Part shown: positions 58,056-64,000 of the stretch, one piece after another | Layout of the letters: each line of letters begins with the position of its first letter | Numbering within the stretch: the stretch's first letter is position 1 | NCBI RefSeq assembly: GCF_947492535.1 | Contig: NZ_CANLNH010000018.1 | Span: 39,011 to 103,010 of the forward strand | Direction of reading: 5' to 3' | DNA: 64,000 bases | From: an uncultured Dokdonia sp. | Lineage (GTDB): Bacteria; Bacteroidota; Bacteroidia; Flavobacteriales; Flavobacteriaceae | Position numbers and translations under genes: made by a program | The notes under the pieces: generated by a model | What the model was told of the DNA's origin: nothing | What the model saw: only the letters and a program-made list of their open reading frames with translations | Database searches by the model: none

Positions 58056-58823
58056 CTAGCTGTTATTTTTGGTAATAAGCTCTTGTCCTAAGCTTAAATA
58101 ATTTGTAGCTCCTTTACTTCCAGCATCATAATTTATAATACTCTCTCCATAACTCGGAGCTTCACTCAATCGTACATTACGCTGAATAATGGTTTTAAAT
58201 ACCATTTCACTAAAGTGCTTTTGAACTTCTTCAACTACTTGATTTGATAAACGTAGTCTAGAATCATACATAGTTAATAAAAGTCCTTCTATATCCAGTG
58301 CTGTATTATGTATTTTTTGCACACTTTTAATAGTATTTAACAGTTTGCCTAGACCTTCTAGTGCAAAATACTCACATTGTATGGGAATAATAACAGAATC
58401 TGAAGCAGTAAGCGCGTTTAAGGTCAGTAACCCTAAAGAAGGTGCACAATCTATTAAAATATAATCGTATATATCTCTTAAATGCCCTATTGCTTTTTGC
58501 ATCATATACTCTCGTTTGTCTTTATCAACGAGTTCTATTTCAATAGCAACAAGGTCTATATGCGCAGGAATTAAGTCTAAATTAGGTGAACTTGTTTGTA
58601 TAATAGCTTCTTCAGCAGTGTTTGTATGTTCTAAAAGTTGATACGTTCCTATTTGAATACTGTCTACGTCAATGCCTAAGCCAGAGGTGGCATTGGCTTG
58701 AGGGTCAGCATCTATGAGTAGTACTTTTTTTTCAAGTACACCAAGTGATGCAGCTAAGTTTACAGAAGTTGTTGTCTTTCCAACACCTCCTTTTTGATTT
58801 GCGATAGCAATTATTTTGCCCAT
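58056..58823 (-). CDS. parA: Chromosome-partitioning ATPase ParA (Soj type)
   Basis: This Walker-type ATPase drives segregation of ParB-parS complexes. The deviant Walker A is ANQKGGVGKTTTSVNLAASL, followed by LLIDADPQANATSGLG and the Walker B DYILIDCAPSLGLLTLNAL. The 255-residue size fits chromosomal Soj. It is the first gene of the parA-parB-DUF5683-dapB-lepB-WbqC block, all on - and nearly gapless, so segregation, lysine/peptidoglycan precursor and secretion genes probably share a transcript. Confidence 0.96.
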   Translation of the reverse strand: MGKIIAIANQKGGVGKTTTSVNLAASLGVLEKKVLLIDADPQANATSGLGIDVDSIQIGTYQLLEHTNTAEEAIIQTSSPNLDLIPAHIDLVAIEIELVDKDKREYMMQKAIGHLRDIYDYILIDCAPSLGLLTLNALTASDSVIIPIQCEYFALEGLGKLLNTIKSVQKIHNTALDIEGLLLTMYDSRLRLSNQVVEEVQKHFSEMVFKTIIQRNVRLSEAPSYGESIINYDAGSKGATNYLSLGQELITKNNS

Positions 58824-58887
58824 ATAGATTTGAGGAAATTTAAAAAGTAAAAATACAATTTATAATGAGTAAATAAAATGCTTTCAA

Positions 58888-58925
58888 AATTAAAAAGGTC
58901 ATTGCTAGCAATGACCTTTTTAATT
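58888..58925 (-). terminator. Terminator before parA (38-bp perfect palindrome)
   Basis: The two halves of a 38-bp stretch pair completely (AATTAAAAAGGTCATTGC, then TA, then the complement). It lies 20 bp past the stop of the upstream barrel protein and 64 bp before parA, so it isolates the par operon. Confidence 0.92.
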
Positions 58926-58945
58926 ATCGTGATTTATAATGTAAA

Positions 58946-60064
58946 TTAAAAGTAATAATTAAGACTTAGAGTAACGTTTTCATTGTTTACAATAAGTGGT
59001 ATGACCGTGTTATTTACAGGAAATGATAAATTGTTTTCGTATTCTGATACGTATGTAAATGTAATTCCTATATGCTTTTGATTAGGAAGCTGTAAACGCA
59101 CTCCAATTTTAGGAGCTAAAATTGGATTCCCTCCAGTAATGTCAAAATTAAAACCATCTACATTTCCTTCAAAAGAATCTGATGTTACTCCAATACTGAA
59201 ACCAGCAAAAGGTTTAATTTTCCCTGTTTTATTAAATAAATATTCTAATCCTAAAAAGGCTCTATAGCTGTTTATTCTAAAACTAGTGGTTTCTGAGGTA
59301 TTCGTATCAAAATCTTTTTCTCCAGAAAAATTAGCACTCCCTTCGAGTGTTATAAAAAGATTGCCTTGTATACGACCAAAGAAGCTTGGAGATGCAATCA
59401 CTCCCGCCTGTACTTGTACAGAAGCTAATGATTCCGAGTTATTATTGTCAAAAAAACGCACATTATTTAAGCCTGCCCCAATACCCGCAAAAAAACTTGC
59501 TTGGTCTGTATTATGTAATGTGGCATTTTTCACTTCTTTTTTAGTAGGAGTGTAAATGCCATAATCACAGGTATTATAAATCTCGACTATTTTACGAAGT
59601 GCGGGTGCGTTAAAATTATCTTCATTATTTAAAAGAGCTCGTATACTGTTACAGTCATCAAATAAAACGGCTAGTTTTCCAGGTGTTTTACTAGATTTTT
59701 CATCTGTGTTAATAACAACATTTTTGCCGTTATTCCCTGTGATAAGGTATTGAGAGTCATTTATTTTATATAAACTTCCTTTCCCAGATACAACATTTGA
59801 TGTGTAATATGCAGTTCCATCAATATCTCCTTTCACTAGCGTAGTAGTGCCTAAAGTGACTGACTTAACTTGACTAAAAGTATATGAACTTTCTTTCAAG
59901 TCTTTTTTCAAGGATATTTTTTGTGTTTCATAATCTATAAGTACGCGTCCTTTAATGGTTTCATTAGAAGTAGTAGCAATAGATCCTTTCGTATAATTTT
60001 GAGCAATACTAGTTGTGGAAATAAAAATTAGAGAAAATACTAGTAGGAGAATATTTTTTTTCAT
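58946..60064 (-). CDS. Secreted or outer-membrane beta-barrel protein of unknown function
   Basis: ATG at 60064 gives a good signal peptide (MKKNILLLVFSLIFISTTSIAQ). A longer reading to 60130 adds an unlikely leader. Residues about 25-170 resemble a domain seen in flavobacterial surface proteins (GSIATTSNETIKGRVLIDYE). The second half, from AGIGAGLNNVRFF on, is an outer-membrane barrel ending in NNENVTLSLNYYF with a terminal Phe. The barrel has about eight strands. It has its own terminators on both sides and is monocistronic. Confidence 0.7.
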   Translation of the reverse strand: MKKNILLLVFSLIFISTTSIAQNYTKGSIATTSNETIKGRVLIDYETQKISLKKDLKESSYTFSQVKSVTLGTTTLVKGDIDGTAYYTSNVVSGKGSLYKINDSQYLITGNNGKNVVINTDEKSSKTPGKLAVLFDDCNSIRALLNNEDNFNAPALRKIVEIYNTCDYGIYTPTKKEVKNATLHNTDQASFFAGIGAGLNNVRFFDNNNSESLASVQVQAGVIASPSFFGRIQGNLFITLEGSANFSGEKDFDTNTSETTSFRINSYRAFLGLEYLFNKTGKIKPFAGFSIGVTSDSFEGNVDGFNFDITGGNPILAPKIGVRLQLPNQKHIGITFTYVSEYENNLSFPVNNTVIPLIVNNENVTLSLNYYF

Positions 60065-60142
60065 AGCAGTAGTTTTTTTGAGTTTAAAATCATCAAAAAA
60101 TATGTCTATTTGGTCGAAACTACAGTTCATTTCTTACGTAAA

Positions 60143-60177
60143 AAAAAAGGGAAGCATTTTAAATGCTTCCCTTTTTT
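60143..60177 (-). terminator. Terminator after the 60216-61640 lipoprotein gene
   Basis: A 17-bp stem (AAAAAAGGGAAGCATTT with its complement) around a single central T lies 39 bp past the stop, with long A and T tracts. Confidence 0.9.
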
Positions 60178-60215
60178 ATATAATTGATTAGCGTTTTACT
60201 ATAATACGCTTTATA

Positions 60216-61640
60216 TTAATTTGCTTGTAAAAGAATATTATCAATAGCAAGTTCATCACGAGAATCACTACCCGAGATATCATTACTTTCGAAACGGATG
60301 TAAATAAATGCTCCATCTGCAACTGTAGCAGAAAAAGAAGCAGATCTCATTGTACTAACAAAGCCAAGTGCATCACTAGTCCCCGGTGATGCGTAATCTA
60401 ACGCAGGTATAGGAGTAAAAGTTATATTATCTGTAGAATAAGAAAAATTTAGACTATTGCTTCTGTTTACAGCTCCATTGTTGTTGACATATATATCATA
60501 GCTAATCATGAAATTTGAAACAGGTGCTCCAGTTGTATTTTCTATTCTAAAATCAAATGATCCAGGTGTAAAATCACCTCCAGTCGGTTGAGCTCCTAAT
60601 GATGTATCTCCAGCGCCATCTACATCAAAAGCATAGATACCTCCAGTACCTACACCTCCATTACTTGTACCTCTTGCAAAATCTCCAGATGTTTGAGTAC
60701 CTCCATAATCCAAAGAACCACTAACGCCATCTACAATAACGATGTCAGAATCAAGTTGTCCAGCACTAGGCATAGGCGCAAACCCAGCACCTGTAAAAGA
60801 TTGGAAATCTTCAGAATATAATGTTGTTAATGGTTCTGTGCAGGAAACATCACTAACAAAAGTTCCATCTACAGTTCCTACTAGAGGAGAAGCCCAAGAC
60901 CAAGTCCCAGAAATACCAGAGCAATCATTAGGCCCAGTAGCTTCATTATTAAACGTGTGTGTTCCAGACCATGTTACATCACCATCTCCCGCAGTATAAC
61001 CTACAGTAGTCATTCCATCACCACTAGTGACATCACAAGTAGTTTCATCACCGCTTGCAATACAATTATCTTGAACTCCTATACCATTATAGACTGTCAT
61101 TCCTAATGTAGTCTGAGTTGCAATAGAGCTATCTCCATCTGCAGTTACAAACATAAAATTAAATGTTTGTGTCATAGAGTTGTCTACGGGCCCAGCACAA
61201 GTAGTACAAGTGTATGTTCCAGTAACAGGCGTTACCGGAGCTCTTGATGTATTTCTAGCTGCTAAAATTGAACTTTCAGCACCTCTAAAAGAAACAGTAT
61301 TTATTTCTAATGTTTCTCCTTCGTTTCCAGTAGTCATTGTAAAAGAAAGCTCATTTGATGTAAATATGATTTCTTTTGTGTTTCCTAAATTAGAGATTTG
61401 ATCTGTAGTAATACTGATAACTTCACCTGTAGCTAATGTTAAATTAGCTGTTGCAGAGAGAGCATCGTCAGATAGTGTAACATCTAATGTACCTCTATTA
61501 TCTCCATTTACCGTTGTAAATATTCCTTTGTAATTTTCAACTTCAAGAGTAGCAATATCTGTACTACTATCTATGTTTTCTTCTGTACTACAAGCTATCA
61601 CTATGAGGGCTAGTAGAAAATAGGATAAAACCTTCTTCAT
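60216..61640 (-). CDS. Large secreted lipoprotein with C-terminal jelly-roll-like domain
   Basis: The lipoprotein signal ends ALIVIAC (Cys17). The acidic, Ser/Thr-rich mature protein of about 458 residues has three parts. Residues 30-125 are beta-rich. Residues 135-275 are Cys-containing (TGTYTCTTCAGPVDN, then NCIASGDETTCDVT). The third part, from TTLYSEDFQSFTGAGFAP to the end, closes with RDELAIDNILLQAN, the ending of many carbohydrate-binding-like sandwich domains in Bacteroidota. No catalytic motif is visible. A surface binding role is inferred. Confidence 0.6.
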   Translation of the reverse strand: MKKVLSYFLLALIVIACSTEENIDSSTDIATLEVENYKGIFTTVNGDNRGTLDVTLSDDALSATANLTLATGEVISITTDQISNLGNTKEIIFTSNELSFTMTTGNEGETLEINTVSFRGAESSILAARNTSRAPVTPVTGTYTCTTCAGPVDNSMTQTFNFMFVTADGDSSIATQTTLGMTVYNGIGVQDNCIASGDETTCDVTSGDGMTTVGYTAGDGDVTWSGTHTFNNEATGPNDCSGISGTWSWASPLVGTVDGTFVSDVSCTEPLTTLYSEDFQSFTGAGFAPMPSAGQLDSDIVIVDGVSGSLDYGGTQTSGDFARGTSNGGVGTGGIYAFDVDGAGDTSLGAQPTGGDFTPGSFDFRIENTTGAPVSNFMISYDIYVNNNGAVNRSNSLNFSYSTDNITFTPIPALDYASPGTSDALGFVSTMRSASFSATVADGAFIYIRFESNDISGSDSRDELAIDNILLQAN

Positions 61641-61672
61641 TATAATATTGATTTGTTGTTTATTATGCGCTG

Positions 61673-61680
61673 CAAAAATA
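61673..61680 (-). promoter_or_regulatory. Promoter -7 box of the lipoprotein gene
   Basis: On - the sequence reads TATTTTTG followed by CAGCGC, an exact TAnnTTTG match, 32 bp before the ATG at 61640. No TTG -33 element is evident. Confidence 0.55.
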
Positions 61681-61810
61681 GATGGATTTTATTAGTTTTA
61701 TATTACTTTATCATTAATTCTTTGGTACTTATAAGCTTGAAAAATGAAAAATCATAAATGATGCAAGTGTAATTATTGCATTATTTATGATTTTCCTTGT
61801 TTTGTGTATA

Positions 61811-61826
61811 CGCTTTCGCGAAAGCG
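61811..61826. repeat. Dispersed 16-bp palindrome, exact copy (intergenic)
   Basis: CGCTTTCGCGAAAGCG, preceded by GTATA and followed by TATT. It ends 3 bp before the M42 peptidase stop codon on the complementary strand, where it could double as a weak transcript-end hairpin. Confidence 0.9.
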
Positions 61827-61829
61827 TAT

Positions 61830-62918
61830 TTATTCGAAATAGCTAAAGGTTTCTCCGTCTTCTATCGTTAAAAGTGTTTCGTATATTAATTTGATGACAT
61901 TTTCTACATCTTCGCGATGCACCATCTCTACCGTGGTATGCATATATCGTAAAGGTAAAGAGATAAGGGCAGAAGCTACACCGCTATTACTGTATGCAAA
62001 TGCATCTGTGTCTGTCCCTGTAGCACGGGATAAAGCAGCTCTCTGAAATGGAATTTTATTTTTCTCTGCAGTTTCTGTAATACGATCCCTAAGTTTTTGT
62101 TGTACAGCAGGAGCATACGCAACAACGGGTCCTTTACCTATGGCAGCTTCTCCTTGAATTTTTTGATCTATCATAGGAGTGGTTGTGTCATGAGTTACAT
62201 CAGTGACAATAGCTACATTAGGTTGAATTCGTTCTGCAATCATTTGAGCACCTCGTAAGCCTATTTCTTCTTGAACAGAATTGGTTATATATAAGCCAAA
62301 TGGTAATTTCTTTTTGTTTTTGTGTAACAATCTAGCTACTTCTGCAATCATAAAACCTCCAGCTCTATTATCAATCGCTCTACAAACAAATTTATCATCA
62401 TTAAGAATGTGAAATTCATCTGGATATGTAATAACACATCCTATATGAATCCCCATTTTGTGAACTTCGTCTTTATCTTTTGCGCCTACATCAATAAAAA
62501 TATTATTAGGCTTAGGAGGTTCTTCTTTGGCTCTGTTGCGTGTATGAATTGCAGGCCATCCAAAGACGCCTTTTATAATTCCTTTTTTAGTGTGGATGTT
62601 TACAATTTTAGAAGGAGCAATTTGATGATCACTTCCTCCGTTTCGTATAACATATAGGAGTCCGTTTTCTGATATATAGTTCACATACCAAGAAATTTCA
62701 TCTGCGTGACCTTCTATGACTACTTTGTATTTTGCTTTTGGGTTAATTACAGCAACAGCAGTACCATATGTGTCGGTAATAAATTCATCTACATACGGTT
62801 TTAGGTAGTCCATCCATATTTTTTGCCCATCCCACTCATAACCAGTTGGGGCAGCATTGTTAAGGTATTTCTCTAGAAAATCTAATGATTTTTTGTTCAA
62901 TATACTTTTTGAAGCCAT
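61830..62918 (-). CDS. M42-family zinc aminopeptidase
   Basis: This 362-residue cytoplasmic peptidase of the glutamyl-aminopeptidase/endoglucanase-named M42 family has its metal ligands visible. They are His and Asp in VVIEGHADEISWYV, Asp in CRAIDNRAGGFM, the Glu pair in SVQEEIGLRGAQ, Asp in VTDVTHDTTTP and the final His in LPLRYMHTTVEMVH. The N-terminus has AAPTGYEWDGQKIW, as in family members. It is transcribed alone and likely trims peptides. Confidence 0.93.
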   Translation of the reverse strand: MASKSILNKKSLDFLEKYLNNAAPTGYEWDGQKIWMDYLKPYVDEFITDTYGTAVAVINPKAKYKVVIEGHADEISWYVNYISENGLLYVIRNGGSDHQIAPSKIVNIHTKKGIIKGVFGWPAIHTRNRAKEEPPKPNNIFIDVGAKDKDEVHKMGIHIGCVITYPDEFHILNDDKFVCRAIDNRAGGFMIAEVARLLHKNKKKLPFGLYITNSVQEEIGLRGAQMIAERIQPNVAIVTDVTHDTTTPMIDQKIQGEAAIGKGPVVAYAPAVQQKLRDRITETAEKNKIPFQRAALSRATGTDTDAFAYSNSGVASALISLPLRYMHTTVEMVHREDVENVIKLIYETLLTIEDGETFSYFE

Positions 62919-62985
62919 TTAAATATTTTTTTATAAAAATAAGAATATTAATAAGAAGTTAATAGTGTTATAACGCTGTAATCTT

Positions 62986-62993
62986 TAATTTTG
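62986..62993 (+). promoter_or_regulatory. Promoter -7 box of the DUF4294 gene
   Basis: TAATTTTG matches TAnnTTTG and lies 31 bp before the ATG at 63025. No TTG -33 element is clear. Confidence 0.45.
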
Positions 62994-63024
62994 GAATGAT
63001 TTTAGCTTAAAGCGAAATAAAAGT

Positions 63025-63705
63025 ATGCGCATCATCATAATAGTCATATTTATATTCTTTCCATTATTAGTAATGGCACAAGACACTATTGTCAAGCCTG
63101 AAGAAAACATAGAATACTATATAATACAAGGAGATACAATACCTAGAAGTGCTATAGATCTTAATGAAGTAATTGTTTTTAAACCTTTAAAATTTGACTC
63201 TAAAGAAGAACGTAGACGTTACCTAATCCTTCGTAGAAAAACACGTAAAGTATATCCATATGCTAAACTCGCAGCAGATAGGCTAGTTGCATTAAATGAA
63301 AGATTGGCATCTATTGAGAAGAAAAGTGCTAAAAAGAAGTACACAAAAGTGATTCATAAGTATCTTGAAAATGAATTTTCTACAGAACTTAAAAAACTCA
63401 CTAGAACAGAAGGTCAGATTTTAATTAAACTTATTCATAGGCAAACGGGAGAAACTACTTTTGAATTGGTGAAGCGCTTACGAAGTGGATGGAAAGCTTT
63501 TTGGTACAATACAACAGCAAGTGCGTTTGATATTTCTTTAAAGAGGGAGTATGACCCTGAAAATATAGAAGAAGACTATTTAATTGAAGATATATTACAA
63601 CGTTCATTCCAATCTGGAATACTTGAAAGGCGTAATTCAGTTTTGGATTTTGAATATTGGGATTTGTCCAATAAATGGAAATCTACTCCTAAGCAAGAAG
63701 ATTAA
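63025..63705 (+). CDS. DUF4294 secreted protein
   Basis: The signal peptide (MRIIIIVIFIFFPLLVMAQ) is followed by YIIQGDTIPRSAIDLNEVIV and RYLILRRKTRKVYPYAKLAA, then TEGQILIKLIHRQTGET and LRSGWKAFWYN. These are the defining stretches of DUF4294, a Bacteroidota-specific family of unknown function. The highly basic, helical middle (about residues 65-130) may bind membrane lipid or nucleic acid, but this is a guess. It has 226 residues, as usual, and is monocistronic. Confidence 0.85.
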   Translation: MRIIIIVIFIFFPLLVMAQDTIVKPEENIEYYIIQGDTIPRSAIDLNEVIVFKPLKFDSKEERRRYLILRRKTRKVYPYAKLAADRLVALNERLASIEKKSAKKKYTKVIHKYLENEFSTELKKLTRTEGQILIKLIHRQTGETTFELVKRLRSGWKAFWYNTTASAFDISLKREYDPENIEEDYLIEDILQRSFQSGILERRNSVLDFEYWDLSNKWKSTPKQED

Positions 63706-63868
63706 ATCTACTAGTTTTAAAATACATCATTTCTAAAACGAAATCCCTTCATTTTCTGCGTGCATTTAGTAGTCTATATATATTAAGGTAAGTTGGGGTT
63801 ATTTTCGTGTGGTTTATGTAATTGTTTTTCAGGTAATTGTATATTTTTCAAAAAAAGTTGAATAAATA

Positions 63869-63901
63869 TTGTTTTTAATTAAAAAAGGGGTGTTATCTTT
63901 G
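63869..63901 (+). promoter_or_regulatory. Strong promoter-like leader at the window end
   Basis: TTG (63869-63871) is followed after 22 bp by TATCTTTG (63894-63901), an exact -7 box, then GCGGTCCG. About 90 non-coding bases follow to the window end with no start codon that opens a frame. The composition and the AGTTCATATACATA stretch recall leaders of rRNA operons in this phylum, but the gene is outside the window. Confidence 0.5.
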
Positions 63902-63905
63902 CGGT

Positions 63906-63923
63906 CCGTTTCGGCGAAAGCGG
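63906..63923. repeat. Degenerate relative of the dispersed palindrome
   Basis: CCGTTTCGGCGAAAGCGG has three differences from the form CCGCTTTCGCGAAAGCGG. It begins near the expected transcript start of the promoter at 63894 and could form a short hairpin. Confidence 0.4.
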
Positions 63924-64000
63924 TAGTTCATATACATAGCATGTTGGTTGTTTTTAGAGGGGTAAAAAAAGATTAAATTTTTTTTCATTTTTTGTTTGTT

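Noticed and set aside
57151..58823. parS sites near parAB
   Set aside because: No sequence close to TGTTTCACGTGAAACA was seen, and the dispersed 16-mer shares only its palindromic nature with it.
58888..58925. The 38-bp perfect palindrome as a further mobile element
   Set aside because: A/T-tracts, location 20 bp past a stop codon and lack of similarity to other palindromes here make it an ordinary terminator.
1..64000. CRISPR arrays, tRNA or rRNA genes
   Set aside because: I found no direct repeats with regular spacers, no cloverleaf-like stretch and no rRNA core sequence. Short or divergent tRNAs could be missed by eye.

Overview
The window is ordinary chromosome from a member of the Bacteroidota, almost certainly the Flavobacteriaceae. 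The DNA is AT-rich. The best promoters carry the Bacteroidota -7 motif TAnnTTTG. Markers of type IX secretion and gliding are present: GldI, a PorV/PorQ-like barrel, and a giant adhesin with a type B sorting domain. The conserved flavobacterial block parA-parB-DUF5683-dapB-lepB-WbqC is also here. I see no rRNA or tRNA gene, CRISPR array, prophage or intact insertion sequence.

Layout. Positions 1-16120 form a surface-polysaccharide locus. A sugar formyltransferase-like gene and a GT-B-like gene lie on +. GtrA, a methyltransferase, a polyprenyl-phosphate GT2 and a GT-C-like membrane protein lie on -. A tightly overlapping ten-gene + operon (5930-16120) then carries seven glycosyltransferases, including four of GT4 type, a hexapeptide acetyltransferase, an O-antigen polymerase/ligase-like protein and a polyprenyl sugar-phosphate transferase. 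Positions 16127-28909 hold housekeeping genes (sucC, clpS, prmA, tpiA, folP), a subtilase, an orphan OppB-type permease, a DoxX/BT_3928-type protein and DUF1599. Positions 29081-36250 encode one 2389-residue repeat adhesin. After it come a broken AraC-family gene, an M23 lipoprotein, a PorV-like protein, pssA and pepD. Positions 41798-47094 hold two PPIase lipoproteins (one is GldI), nrnA, ndk, a DUF721 protein and recF. Positions 47233-53531 are a + run: TPR protein, ribH, mutL, two rhomboid proteases and an EEP-family hydrolase. Positions 53536-63705 hold WbqC, lepB, dapB, DUF5683, parB, parA, a barrel protein, a secreted lipoprotein, an M42 peptidase and DUF4294. The window ends in a strong promoter-like leader whose gene lies outside.

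The most unusual signal is a dispersed 16-bp perfect palindrome, CGCTTTCGCGAAAGCG. It occurs nine times exactly, twice with one mismatch, and once split by a second palindrome. Copies lie both between genes and inside reading frames. Inside genes it is mostly read as Ala-Phe-Ala-Lys-Ala, in loops, linkers and even a signal-peptide cleavage region. It has no stop codon in any frame. The split copy, in a glycosyltransferase, holds exactly 21 bp (seven codons) of a different palindrome, and removing that insert restores a perfect 16-mer. This looks like a mobile or selected palindromic element system. Other notable points are a regulator gene with a (TA)n frameshift plus a stop codon, a shift in Glu codon use along the giant adhesin, a long hairpin inside ribH, and a chain of hairpins upstream of tpiA.
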